A stretch of 57,279 nucleotides of DNA from UBA1672 sp964351365 (GTDB lineage Bacteria > Pseudomonadota > Alphaproteobacteria > Micavibrionales > Micavibrionaceae), in the NCBI GenBank assembly GCA_964351365.1, contig CAYGNP010000017.1, positions 1 to 57,279 on the forward strand, written 5' to 3'. Shown here in pieces: positions 18,049 through 26,603 of the stretch. The notes under the pieces are model-generated. The model had not been told where the DNA came from. It saw nothing but the letters and a program-made list of their open reading frames with translations, and did not search any database. Numbering within the stretch: position 1 is the stretch's first letter; every line of letters starts with the position of its first letter. The translations under genes and the position numbers were made by a program.

Positions 18049-19110
18049 ATGTTAGATTGCTCTAAAGAAATTACAAACTTTTACAATAGCGAAGTTGCGC
18101 TCCCCGAAAAGATAAAATCGGAAATGCGCGATAGAAGAGATGCTAACCGCGAGCGGCTAAAAAACGGCCTTGGTGAAGATGATCCCACACCTATCGGTAT
18201 GTGGTCACAAGGATCATACGCTATGCACACAATGATTCAGGCAGAAGATAACAATTTCGATATCGATGATGGCGTATATTTCAAAAAAGAAGATTTGGCC
18301 GATGCTTACGGGACAGATAAAAGCCCTTATGAAGCTAAAGAAATGGTACGAGATGCTGTTAATCATCACGGGCTGAAAGAAGAGCCTGAGATCAAAGATA
18401 ACTGTGTACGCGTTAAATACGGGAAAGGGTATCATGTCGATATTCCTGTATACCGAACCGTAAATTATGGTGAAGATAATGAATATTATGAACTTGCATC
18501 AAAAGACGGATGGAGAAAATCTGACCCACGCGCAGTAACGCAATGGTTCAATGACACTGTCAGCGAAAAAAGTCCTGACACCACTAATGGCCAGCAGATG
18601 CGCCGCATCGTCAGGCTTTTGAAAGATATGGTCAAAACAAATACCAGCGCTAATGAAGAAACTCCCAGCGGCTTCCTTATTTCAAAATTAGTATCGGAGG
18701 AATATGAAGCGCATGAAGGGCGAGATGATGAATCGCTATACTATACGATGAAAAACATACGAGACAGGCTAGATGACAGCTTGGAGGTTGAACATCCAGT
18801 AGTAGACGAGATGCTAACCACAGGAGCCTACGATCCCGCCGCAACTGCCTTCAAGGCACAGCTAACTACAGCTCTTGATAAACTGGATATTATTTTCGGC
18901 ACCGAAGATGCCAGCGAAGCGTTAGAAGCATGGGGTGATGTATTTCAAGAACAAGGGTTCTTTTCCGATCAAGCCGCCTCTCGCGCACAGAAACATGAGG
19001 CTGATGATATACACGCTAATGGCGATTCTCCATCCGGCCCCAGTATATGGGTTAAATCTGATGGAGAGGTTTCACCCGTAGATAAAAGAGGTGGCGGAAG
19101 AAATGCCTGA
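18049..19110 (+). CDS. CBASS cyclic nucleotide synthase (CD-NTase, DncV-like)
   Basis: 353 residues from ATG 18049, which has AAGGAG 6 bases upstream. SMODS-type nucleotidyltransferase: QGSYAMHTM with G55-S56, then DIDDG (Asp71 and Asp73), and third acidic residue Asp131 in HVDIPVY. It would sense phage infection and make a cyclic di- or trinucleotide that turns on CapV; which nucleotide cannot be read from sequence. The frame is open further up to a GTG at 17956, adding 31 residues with a hydrophobic stretch (VWGIGLGSVLSWIF); this is unusual for the family and I take it as leader or a short coupled peptide. It overlaps cap2 by 8 bases. Confidence 0.93.
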   Translation: MLDCSKEITNFYNSEVALPEKIKSEMRDRRDANRERLKNGLGEDDPTPIGMWSQGSYAMHTMIQAEDNNFDIDDGVYFKKEDLADAYGTDKSPYEAKEMVRDAVNHHGLKEEPEIKDNCVRVKYGKGYHVDIPVYRTVNYGEDNEYYELASKDGWRKSDPRAVTQWFNDTVSEKSPDTTNGQQMRRIVRLLKDMVKTNTSANEETPSGFLISKLVSEEYEAHEGRDDESLYYTMKNIRDRLDDSLEVEHPVVDEMLTTGAYDPAATAFKAQLTTALDKLDIIFGTEDASEALEAWGDVFQEQGFFSDQAASRAQKHEADDIHANGDSPSGPSIWVKSDGEVSPVDKRGGGRNA

Positions 19111-21013
19111 TGATGAAGTGAGGAATAACCTCCTCTCTGAAAAGCATCAGCAAGGCATTGAAAGACTTGAGCGCTACCTTACTGAGGAATGCTCAAAAAA
19201 ACCGATCCGATTAAATGAGAGGCAGCTTAAAAAATATAAAACGCGTGGAGCCACTGCAGGATGGGCAATTCAGCCCCCTGATGTTGCTCAGCGCATTATT
19301 ATTTTTGTAGACAGCAGGTATCCGTTTTCTATACCCAAAACGGCAATAGATCCAACGCCACCACCTTTAACATACCCGCATATTGAAAAAGACGGATATC
19401 TATGCATAGCCGAAGTGGCCGTGCCCAAAGATGAAGAAAAGCTGGAAGCTGTAGCTCGGGATATCATAGCGGAATCTAGAGAGTTAATAAAAAAATGCGT
19501 GTCCGGTGAAAATCAAAAAGACTTTCAAGATGAAATTCTTTCGTATTGGGACCGGGCCAAGAGTGAAAACACACCTAAATGTTACTCCCTCTTAGACCTA
19601 GATATGGACAAGACCGCGAGAAAAGTAATGGTATGGAAGGGAGTTGAAGGAAAGACCATTAACTTTATAGCTGATACAAAGGATCAGGGAGAACAATGGC
19701 TCCATCAGAAACTAGGTGAACATAAAAAACAGAGTCATGCAGATGCACTCTTTGCATGGTCAGATAAAATCTTAACGCCACAGGAGTACCCTCAGAATAA
19801 TCAGGAAGTATGTGATCTTTTACGAAACCATTGCGGCAAAGAAGCCTTACGCATCTATCAAGAACTGGCAGGAAAAACACCTGAAAAAATTGATGTTATA
19901 ATCGGGTTTGAAACAGATGCTGGAAAAGCGCTGGTGGGCATTGTTCTTGAGCGACCGAGAGCTTTATCATCATATCGAATGACAGCTCGCCAAGAGCTAA
20001 CAAAAGGTTTTCGAGCCGGAAAGGTTAACCCTATTGTTGCTGGCAACCGTTATGCAAGCATAAATGCCACATCACAGCGCCTGAATATCCAGCGCGTAGA
20101 CCCATCATGGGCGCTATCCAGAGATTCTGATAAGCGGATTAAAGTACTAAAAGAAAAAACAGTGACCATAGTAGGTTGTGGTTCCATTGGATCAGAAATT
20201 GTACGCATGTTAGCACAAAATGGTGTCTGCACATTCAACCTCATAGACCCGGACACAATGGATTGGGAAAACATCGGAAGGCATGCCTTAGGCGCAGATT
20301 CTATTGATATTAAAGGTTCAGGGGAAAAAACAGGCATATTAGCGGAAACGCTAAAATCACAATTTCCGCATATTAAAATCCGCTCTATGCATACTGAAAA
20401 ATGGGAAAATGTTTTAAAAACAGATCCCCAAGTATTTCATGAAAGCAATCTTATCATTATGACCACTGGAGATTGGCCAGCAGAAAACGCCATGAATAAA
20501 TATATGCTTGCGCAAGAGGGTTTTCCGCCTGTCTTATATGGATGGGCAGAAGCATACGCTGCCGCAGGACATTCTTTTGCAGTGCTAGAAAACGGAGGCT
20601 GCTTTAACTGTGCTTTTGATGATACTACGTTCAAATTCAAACTCACTTATTTTGAGAATGAACAGCAGTCTTTGCCAACATGTGGTGGAGTGTTTCAGCC
20701 GTTCAGGAGCATAGAGCTAGCTTCAATCAATGCAATAATTGCGGCGCACGCCATAGATATTTTGACAGACAAGCTGAATAAATCGCAAATCAGATCATGG
20801 GTAGGGTCACAAGATATTCTCACTGAAAACAAAGGTAAATGGACAGAGATTGCCATTCAAAAAATGAAAGCGCGGGGTGTATCATTGGGGCAGTTTCTTA
20901 TGCAGCTAGATTTTGATAAAATTCCAACATGTAAAGCCTGTAGGCATAAGGAAATAGCATGCAATTTACAAACAACGCAGACATCAGAATTACCTTCGAA
21001 AAAGAAGTCTTAG
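19103..21013 (+). CDS. cap2: CBASS Cap2, E2-E1 fusion
   Basis: 636 residues from ATG 19103; GTG 19091 is an alternative. The N-terminal E2-like domain has HIEKDGYLC with likely catalytic Cys101. A linker of about 200 residues follows. The E1-like adenylation domain has GCGSIGSE (358-365), candidate E1 cysteine Cys527 (LPTCGG), and zinc pairs C500xxC503 and C610xxC613. Cap2 conjugates the C-terminus of the CD-NTase to a target and primes it, in a ubiquitin-like way. The start overlaps the CD-NTase stop and the end overlaps cap3 by 55 bases. Confidence 0.93.
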   Translation: MPDDEVRNNLLSEKHQQGIERLERYLTEECSKKPIRLNERQLKKYKTRGATAGWAIQPPDVAQRIIIFVDSRYPFSIPKTAIDPTPPPLTYPHIEKDGYLCIAEVAVPKDEEKLEAVARDIIAESRELIKKCVSGENQKDFQDEILSYWDRAKSENTPKCYSLLDLDMDKTARKVMVWKGVEGKTINFIADTKDQGEQWLHQKLGEHKKQSHADALFAWSDKILTPQEYPQNNQEVCDLLRNHCGKEALRIYQELAGKTPEKIDVIIGFETDAGKALVGIVLERPRALSSYRMTARQELTKGFRAGKVNPIVAGNRYASINATSQRLNIQRVDPSWALSRDSDKRIKVLKEKTVTIVGCGSIGSEIVRMLAQNGVCTFNLIDPDTMDWENIGRHALGADSIDIKGSGEKTGILAETLKSQFPHIKIRSMHTEKWENVLKTDPQVFHESNLIIMTTGDWPAENAMNKYMLAQEGFPPVLYGWAEAYAAAGHSFAVLENGGCFNCAFDDTTFKFKLTYFENEQQSLPTCGGVFQPFRSIELASINAIIAAHAIDILTDKLNKSQIRSWVGSQDILTENKGKWTEIAIQKMKARGVSLGQFLMQLDFDKIPTCKACRHKEIACNLQTTQTSELPSKKKS

Positions 21014-21429
21014 AACTTTTTGAACAACACAAACAATTATCAGAAAAGTGTCTAGAGGCTGGCGGACAGCTTTTTGCGCGCTTCAATGAGAAGGAAGTTG
21101 TCATTTCGAAAGCTACAGGTCTACGAAATGGCGATAAGAGAGGACGTTTTCTTTTTTGGCCAAACCGTAAGAAAGAACAAAATGAAATAAAAGAGCTTTT
21201 CGGTGAAGGCTATCACTATGTTGGTGATTGGCACACCCATCCGGAGCTGATACCAACACCGTCAAACATAGACTTGGTTAATATTTTAGAATGCTACAAT
21301 CAATCAAGGCACGATTTGAAATATTTTATCATGGTCATCATCGGCAAAGATGCCTTCCCCAAGGGAATGCATGTTTCGATCCATAATGCAGATTTATCTT
21401 CTAACTTATTAATTAAAGATACTGCTTAA
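20959..21429 (+). CDS. cap3: CBASS Cap3, JAB/JAMM isopeptidase
   Basis: 156 residues. JAMM zinc-protease signature: Glu33 (EAGGQ) and H92-x-H94-x7-S102-x2-D105 in WHTHPELIPTPSNID. Cap3 removes the CD-NTase from its conjugates and so counters Cap2. It overlaps the end of cap2, with AAGGAA before its ATG. It completes the type II CBASS operon (effector, CD-NTase, Cap2, Cap3). The next gene is convergent. Confidence 0.93.
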   Translation: MQFTNNADIRITFEKEVLELFEQHKQLSEKCLEAGGQLFARFNEKEVVISKATGLRNGDKRGRFLFWPNRKKEQNEIKELFGEGYHYVGDWHTHPELIPTPSNIDLVNILECYNQSRHDLKYFIMVIIGKDAFPKGMHVSIHNADLSSNLLIKDTA

Positions 21430-21451
21430 GTAAATTATAGTATTTCATTTA

Positions 21452-22711
21452 TTATTCTTGAGAATAGCTGTGCTGATGCTTTTGCGTTCGATCAGAAAAA
21501 TCCTGCATATCACGATATAAGGCAACATCCTGCCTTAGCTCTTTCATAGTTTTGTCATGGTTTTCACGTTTGCTATGAACATGCGTTTGTAGTCTATTGC
21601 GTTCTTCAAGCTGCTTTTCAATCAAAGCCTGTTTTTCATTTCGATCACGCCGTTCACACCTGATTGTTTGTAGTTCATTTAGCTTTCGCACTTGTTGATA
21701 CTTACCAGTTATCCTGTGCCATAACCCGGCAATGCCTCGTGGTAGGCGTTCGTATCTTTTCGTTTCCTCTTGTGTCCAACGCTGCGTTTGATGCGCTCTT
21801 AACTCTTGCCGTTCATTTCTGTGACGTTCTTTTAATGTTTTGATGGCTTGTTGAAGTGGCTGCCTATCTTTCTCAATTTTTCTCTTTGTCTCAGCAATAT
21901 ACTCTTCAACTTTAGGAGTCATTTTTTGTGCTATTTCTGACTTCACTTCTTCAATGGAAGGCAACTCTTTAGGATCACCAAGCTTTTCTTTTAAGTCTTT
22001 AGTTTTGACTTCCGACCATCTGGAGAGTGAATAAATTTCTCCCTTATAATCTACTGCCACATATCCGCGCCGATCACCTCGTGCCAACCAAAACCCATGC
22101 TCTTTAAGAGCGTTTTGATAAGCTTGTTTATTGTCTGAGGTTTCCCATGCGTTTTTGAAAAGCGCTTTTAAAAGACGTGGGTCTTCTTGCGCTCTTTTTG
22201 CCTGCTGCCATTCTTCACGTGATAGATTCAAGGGGTTTGCATATGCTTTATCCAAGAATCCTTTGGGAACATTCCAGTCATATTTGAGGTAGATATCTTT
22301 TGAGATATCATTCAGTTTTTGTTTATAGAACGGCAAATTGATGGCTGTCATACTATTAGCGTCAATGCGTGACCAAACACAATGCGCATGCCGCCGTCCT
22401 TCTTTCTCATGAAAAACAATAATGCGTGGCTGATTTTCTAAACCGAGCCTTTCTTCAATATCATCAAGAGCATGTTCAAAATATTCAATCGGCACGTTTT
22501 CATCATGCGGGGGATTAAGAGAAACAGAAAACATGAATTGATCGCATTTCGTCCCTCTAGCTGAGGCTTCCATTTCATGAAAGGCTTCATGGATATCATC
22601 TGATAAAAAGCCCGATATCTCATGAATCTCCACATGATCATTTTCTTCTTCATTCATAAGATGAAGCGCCATTTTAGCCGCGCCAGCACGTTGATTACCT
22701 TCAAGGATCAT
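21452..22711 (-). CDS. mobA: Relaxase/mobilization nuclease
   Basis: 419 residues from ATG 22711, which overlaps the mobC stop; a frame to 22741 also exists. The histidine cluster that binds the metal ion is seen in FHEKEGRRHAHCVWSRID (His101, His108, His110). The long C-terminal half (about 270-400) is a charged coiled coil. It would nick the element at oriT and pilot the strand. No tyrosine is found in the first 75 residues, where MOBP relaxases carry their nicking tyrosine, a feature I recall from this alphaproteobacterial subfamily, so the chemistry may differ. It is paired with MobC and, at a distance, with the broken coupling protein. Confidence 0.88.
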   Translation of the reverse strand: MILEGNQRAGAAKMALHLMNEEENDHVEIHEISGFLSDDIHEAFHEMEASARGTKCDQFMFSVSLNPPHDENVPIEYFEHALDDIEERLGLENQPRIIVFHEKEGRRHAHCVWSRIDANSMTAINLPFYKQKLNDISKDIYLKYDWNVPKGFLDKAYANPLNLSREEWQQAKRAQEDPRLLKALFKNAWETSDNKQAYQNALKEHGFWLARGDRRGYVAVDYKGEIYSLSRWSEVKTKDLKEKLGDPKELPSIEEVKSEIAQKMTPKVEEYIAETKRKIEKDRQPLQQAIKTLKERHRNERQELRAHQTQRWTQEETKRYERLPRGIAGLWHRITGKYQQVRKLNELQTIRCERRDRNEKQALIEKQLEERNRLQTHVHSKRENHDKTMKELRQDVALYRDMQDFSDRTQKHQHSYSQE

Positions 22712-23093
22712 GACCTTTGTCCTTGTTTTGATAAAGACCAAGGCTTTTCACAAGCGTTTTTCGCATCCATGCAATATCTGCCAGAGCTTGTCTTAGCTCT
22801 TCTTCAATTTCCGGCATGAGCAATAAAGAGCCGGAATTTGCAGCATGTGCCAGTTGATTAAGATTATTAGCAATACGGGACGCGCCCAGCTTTGTGAGAA
22901 GTTCTGCTAAAACTTTATGATCTTTAACAGGCCGCTTCATGCGACGTTTACGCGGCGTTGGACTTTCAAAAAGACGTGAGCGAATATAACTGCCAAGCGG
23001 CATATCACCAGCTTCATACTCCAACTTTGCTCTCTCTTCTTGCGAGAGACGCAAGCAAAAAGGAGATGGTTTATGCGTTTTCTTATCGCTCAT
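22701..23093 (-). CDS. mobC: MobC-like mobilization accessory protein
   Basis: 130 residues. The N-terminal part (CLRLSQEERAKLEYEAG...LGSYIRSRLF) has the form of a ribbon-helix-helix DNA-binding domain, and the C-terminal half (LGASRIANNLNQLAHAAN...DIAWMRKTLVKSLG) is the helical MobC domain. MobC proteins help the relaxase open the origin of transfer. Eleven bases overlap with the relaxase start. The origin of transfer may lie upstream near 23100-23145, but I see no nic consensus. Confidence 0.85.
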   Translation of the reverse strand: MSDKKTHKPSPFCLRLSQEERAKLEYEAGDMPLGSYIRSRLFESPTPRKRRMKRPVKDHKVLAELLTKLGASRIANNLNQLAHAANSGSLLLMPEIEEELRQALADIAWMRKTLVKSLGLYQNKDKGHDP

Positions 23094-23145
23094 ACGAGCA
23101 TCATAAGGCTAATCACCTGTATTTATGGGCGATTTATCCAATTCA

Positions 23146-23220
23146 ATGAGTTATATAGCTCCTTTCTATAACTCATTTTTTGTGTTATTATGAGTTATAG
23201 AAAGGAGCTATATAACTCAT
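23146..23220. promoter_or_regulatory. 31-bp perfect inverted repeat made of nested palindromes, at the fic start
   Basis: Arms 23146-23176 and 23190-23220 are exact reverse complements around a 13-base loop. Each arm is itself palindromic: ATGAGTTATA, 11-base centre, TATAACTCAT. The right arm includes the fic Shine-Dalgarno AAGGAG (23202-23207) and the first two bases of the ATG. It lies between divergent mobC and fic. It could be an operator bound by a dimer pair, an mRNA hairpin hiding the fic start, or both. Confidence 0.85.
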
Positions 23221-24310
23221 GGCTTGGAACTGGGAACATAAGGATTGGCCGAATTTTAGCTATAAAGCCTCTGCTTTTGCTGAATATGAGAGCCAATTCT
23301 TACAGAAAGCTGGTGTACTACATGGCAGCTTAAAGCATGTTACAGAAGATGATAAAGAAAATCTTCGCATTCAGCTTATTAGTGAAGAAGCTTATAAAAC
23401 CTCTGAGATTGAAGGCGAGATTCTTGATCGAGATTCTTTGCAATCCTCTATCCGAAAGCATTTTGGCTTAAAGACAGATAAACGGCGCATTCCTCCGGCA
23501 GAGCAAGGTATCGCAGAAATGCTGGTTGATCTCTATAAAAGCTATGATAAGCCCTTAAGCCAAAAACAATTATTCCTTTGGCATGAAATGCTTACAAATG
23601 GCCGCCGCGATCTGCAGGATATTGGCCGCTATCGCACGCATGACGACCCTATGCAAATTGTCTCAGGCTCTGTTCATGATCCCGAAGTTCATTTTGAAGC
23701 GCCCCCTTCAAAGGATGTCGCAGGTGAAATGAAGCAGTTTATTACGTGGTTTAATGAGGGACAAAAAGGCGGTATGTCCTTACTCCTTCGTGCTGGGATT
23801 GCACATATCTATTTTGAGAGTATTCACCCCTTTGAAGATGGGAATGGTCGTATTGGTCGTGCTATCTCTGAAAAAGTATTATCGCAAGGTTTGAAGCGGC
23901 CAACACTGATTGCTTTAGCTCAGGCGATTGAGCGTTCTAAAAAGCAATATTATGCGGCACTACATAGCGGAAGTCAGGGATTAGATATTCAAGACTGGCT
24001 TGAATATTTTTGCCAGACAATTTTATCGGCACAAGACTACACGCAAAAAATGATCGACTTCTTAATTGAGAAGAGCAAGTTCTATGACCGCTTTGCAGAT
24101 AAATTGAATGAGCGCCAATCTAAGGTAATTGTTCGCATGTTTGCAGAAGGTATTGAAGGTTTTAAAGGCGGCCTTAGCGCAGAAAACTATATTTCTATTA
24201 GCGATGCGGCACGAGCAACAGCAACAAGAGATTTACAAAGCCTTGTAGAAATAGGCGCTCTCACAAAAACCGGAGAGCGCAAATATACAAGGTATTATCT
24301 TAATATCTAA
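23219..24310 (+). CDS. Fic family AMP-transferase with N-terminal DUF4172-like domain
   Basis: 363 residues. The N-terminus (WNWEHKDWPNFSY) fits DUF4172. The inhibitory motif TSEIEG (61-66) matches [ST]xxxE[GN] on the N-terminal side, making it a self-inhibited class II Fic protein. The active-site loop HPFEDGNGRIGR (203-214) is intact, so it should move AMP to a target hydroxyl. The C-terminal ~80 residues look like a winged helix (SISDAARATATRDLQSLVEIG), which could bind the nested palindrome over its own start and give autoregulation. Target unknown. It is divergent from mobC and convergent with tetR. Confidence 0.92.
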   Translation: MAWNWEHKDWPNFSYKASAFAEYESQFLQKAGVLHGSLKHVTEDDKENLRIQLISEEAYKTSEIEGEILDRDSLQSSIRKHFGLKTDKRRIPPAEQGIAEMLVDLYKSYDKPLSQKQLFLWHEMLTNGRRDLQDIGRYRTHDDPMQIVSGSVHDPEVHFEAPPSKDVAGEMKQFITWFNEGQKGGMSLLLRAGIAHIYFESIHPFEDGNGRIGRAISEKVLSQGLKRPTLIALAQAIERSKKQYYAALHSGSQGLDIQDWLEYFCQTILSAQDYTQKMIDFLIEKSKFYDRFADKLNERQSKVIVRMFAEGIEGFKGGLSAENYISISDAARATATRDLQSLVEIGALTKTGERKYTRYYLNI

Positions 24311-24329
24311 TACTGTCGGTATGATAAGA

Positions 24330-24352
24330 TTGAGTATGGAAAACCTACTCAA
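24330..24352. terminator. Short hairpin between convergent fic and tetR
   Basis: TTGAGTA, 9-base loop, TACTCAA. It overlaps the tetR stop. Weak stem and no clear T-run, so only a possible bidirectional terminator. Confidence 0.4.
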
Positions 24353-24948
24353 ATTACACGTACCATAAGTCTTGCGTTCAACATGTAGGCATTTATGGCA
24401 TCCTCAAGATCCTTAATATCAGAAACACTACGTGAAAATGTCCATATGCCGTATATTGATGTCATTAAATACGTAGCCATTGCCTCAAGTTTTTCCCCGG
24501 GAATTTTCCTATTTTTCGTCTCATTACACAGTATTTGATATAATGCATTTCTCAAACGATCATTAAAGGCATTCACGATGTCTCGAAAATCTTTATCGTG
24601 CGGGGAGCTCTCATTCATTGTGTTCGCTATAAAGCACCCTTTGTAGGGCGGCGTTTGAGTTCGTAGCTTACCAAGAAGCCAGTCAAAATATTGTTGTAAA
24701 TTATCGAGCGTCGCATCAGGTTCTTCCAAATATCCGACAGGCTCTTTTAAAAAAACGTCATTAAAAAACAAAAGGCTTGCCTCAAACAATCCTTTTTTAC
24801 TTTTGTATTCGTAGTAGATACTACTGCGGCTATAGCCAGTTGCCTTGACAAGATCATCCATAGACGTGCCGTAAAAGCCAAACTCCAAAAAATGCATGAA
24901 GGCTTTTGGCAGCAAATCTTCGCGTGATTTAGATTTCTCTATTGACAT
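24349..24948 (-). CDS. TetR/AcrR family repressor
   Basis: 199 residues from ATG 24948. This start is chosen because the -10 box ends at 24960, giving a transcript that begins near 24953, and because the truncated copy at 30130 aligns from the same Met. Helix-turn-helix: FGFYGTSMDDLVKATGYSRSSIYYEYKSKKGLF is the classic TetR DNA-binding part (shown by its GTSMDDL and SIYYEYKSK cores). The C-terminal ligand domain includes YKGCFIANT, typical of the AcrR-like group. The palindromic operator at 24971-24990 lies inside its own promoter, and a matching one precedes the isochorismatase/RND operon, so it probably controls both. Inducer unknown. Confidence 0.9.
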   Translation of the reverse strand: MSIEKSKSREDLLPKAFMHFLEFGFYGTSMDDLVKATGYSRSSIYYEYKSKKGLFEASLLFFNDVFLKEPVGYLEEPDATLDNLQQYFDWLLGKLRTQTPPYKGCFIANTMNESSPHDKDFRDIVNAFNDRLRNALYQILCNETKNRKIPGEKLEAMATYLMTSIYGIWTFSRSVSDIKDLEDAINAYMLNARLMVRVI

Positions 24949-24959
24949 CTTAACCATCT

Positions 24960-24990
24960 ATTGTAGCATCATTGGAATGATCGTTCCAAT
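24960..24990 (-). promoter_or_regulatory. tetR promoter with palindromic operator
   Basis: Minus strand: TTGGAA (24984-24989), 18-bp spacer, TACAAT (24960-24965). The operator ATTGGAATGATCGTTCCAAT (24971-24990) covers the -35 box and spacer, so binding should block transcription. Its 16-bp core is identical to the site at 30149-30168. Confidence 0.8.
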
Positions 24991-25165
24991 ATTTGTTTGT
25001 TAATATTATTCTTTTGAAATGCAAGCATAAGGCAATGTTACTAAAAAATAAATATTTTCTCGGTCTTAGCCGTAAGTGTTTTTGAGCGGGTATCCTGACC
25101 TATCGCTGTGTTGTGTATTTGAAACGATTTAAAGCACTGGTTGCCATGATGAAAAGGAATAGTCA

Positions 25166-25633
25166 ATGAACAAAACACAATACCACAACACAGCACAGAA
25201 AATCATAAATCCGTTTATGCTTAAAGTCATCGCCATACTTATGATGCTGACTTTATTTCGGGTACAGACAATATTGTTCATCCCCAAGATTGAGATGTTT
25301 GGTGGCATTGCCCCAAATGGCTGGCTTGGCCCATGGGCGAGCGATTTTGTGATTGGTTTACTTGTACCTGTAATGGTTTATCTGGCGTTAAAAGCGAAAG
25401 GCGTTCGAATATGGGGGCTTCTTGTCATTTATAACGCCGTTGGCGCATTTGATTATTCGCAAGGATTGATAACACAATGGGTGAGCCCCATGCCCGAAGA
25501 AATGGCTTCTCAGAAAACTGTTTATTTGGGAATAGGCGTATTTATAATTTTCCAGCTCATAGCTCTTGCGCTTTTATTTAGGACTGATGTCATGCGTCAT
25601 TTTTCAGTGCCTTCTCAAAAGAAAGTCTTATAA
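25166..25633 (+). CDS. Integral membrane protein (four predicted helices)
   Basis: 155 residues with about four hydrophobic segments (LKVIAILMMLTLFRVQTILF, FVIGLLVPVMVYLAL, IWGLLVIYNAVGAF, LGIGVFIIFQLIALALLF). AAGG precedes the ATG. No family recognised. It is the first of seven genes in the same direction, up to the ABC permease, starting about 175 bp from the tetR operator. Related small membrane proteins often sit beside MAPEG-type genes, but no activity can be inferred. Confidence 0.65.
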   Translation: MNKTQYHNTAQKIINPFMLKVIAILMMLTLFRVQTILFIPKIEMFGGIAPNGWLGPWASDFVIGLLVPVMVYLALKAKGVRIWGLLVIYNAVGAFDYSQGLITQWVSPMPEEMASQKTVYLGIGVFIIFQLIALALLFRTDVMRHFSVPSQKKVL

Positions 25634-25719
25634 ATGAGTACTCTAACGCATATCTATATTGCTTATAGGCTCTTTAAATATTGTAAGTCTTGTTCTAAAA
25701 ACGAATCAGGAAAAACGTC

Positions 25720-26124
25720 ATGACAATAGAAGCATGGAGTATTTTTATATACGGCTTATTGGTTTTTATAAGCGTCTTCATCCAAGCCACTTATATAGGT
25801 AAAACAGCAGGGCCTGCTTATGGCTTTAGCAATCATGAAACACCCCAACCTAATAAAGGTCCGATGGGTATTCGCATTGATAACATGCTTGGTAATTTAA
25901 AAGAGGGCGCGCTTATGTATCTCCCTTTTGCAGTATTGGCCGTGCATTTCGATATTTCAAATGTTTGGACGCATTACGCGGCACTCGCAACCATCATATC
26001 ACGTCTGATTTATGTGCCTATTTACATTATTGGTATTGAAAAACTGCGTACACTCATCTGGGCGCCAAGCTTCTTGGCTATACCCGCAATTGCATACGGC
26101 ATTTATTTAGGAATAGGACAATAA
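25720..26124 (+). CDS. MAPEG family membrane protein
   Basis: 134 residues, four membrane helices. The RIDNMLGNLKEGALMYLPFAVLAV segment (core RIDNMLGN...KEG) matches the helix 2 signature of MAPEG proteins, whose Arg/Asn/Glu residues bind glutathione. The family includes glutathione S-transferases and peroxidases acting on lipophilic electrophiles. In this setting of reductases and exporters, a detoxification role is plausible. Three bases separate its stop from the next ATG. Substrate is not known. Confidence 0.75.
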   Translation: MTIEAWSIFIYGLLVFISVFIQATYIGKTAGPAYGFSNHETPQPNKGPMGIRIDNMLGNLKEGALMYLPFAVLAVHFDISNVWTHYAALATIISRLIYVPIYIIGIEKLRTLIWAPSFLAIPAIAYGIYLGIGQ

Positions 26125-26127
26125 ATC

Positions 26128-26598
26128 ATGAAATTTAAAGATAAAATTAATGTACTTTCTGCTGTCGCTGCCGGTGTTTTTGCAGGTGGAACCCTCATGG
26201 TCGGTGTTACTTTTGGCCTGCAATGGGGTGATTTAAGCCCCGATGAATTGGTCATCGCATTTCCCAATGATTGGAAAACCATCGCAACAACCATAATCCC
26301 ATTTGCCCTGTTGCAAACTTTTCTTATTCCTCTGTCTCTTTATTTTGCATGGCAAAACAAATGTGCGCGAAGGCTCTGGATCATCACGCTTGGGCTATGG
26401 TTTGCAAATTGCACTATTACATCGGTCTACCATTTGCCAGTCGTCTTACAGGGACTAAACGGCACAATCGAAACCTCTGAAATTAGAGCTGTTGTTGATC
26501 AATGGCTGTTGTTTCACTGGCCACGTGTCGCACTTGGGGTTGTGGCAACAATTTATGCTGTTTGCGCCTGTATGATAACTTACAAGGAAAGTGAATAA
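26128..26598 (+). CDS. DUF1772-like (anthrone oxygenase family) membrane protein
   Basis: 156 residues, four hydrophobic segments. The end (WLLFHWPRVALGVVATIYAV) resembles the W...HW.R closing helix of DUF1772/anthrone-oxygenase-like proteins. The N-terminal helix (AVAAGVFAGGTLMVGV) also fits. Some family members oxidise aromatic polyketides; bacterial ones are mostly uncharacterised. It lies between MAPEG and SDR genes in a compact unit. Family call is tentative. Confidence 0.55.
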   Translation: MKFKDKINVLSAVAAGVFAGGTLMVGVTFGLQWGDLSPDELVIAFPNDWKTIATTIIPFALLQTFLIPLSLYFAWQNKCARRLWIITLGLWFANCTITSVYHLPVVLQGLNGTIETSEIRAVVDQWLLFHWPRVALGVVATIYAVCACMITYKESE

Positions 26599-26603
26599 AA
26601 TTA

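Noticed and set aside
9362..23093. Self-transmissible ICE with a full type IV secretion system
   Set aside because: Only coupling protein, MobC and relaxase genes are present; no VirB4, VirB11, pilus or channel genes were found in any frame.
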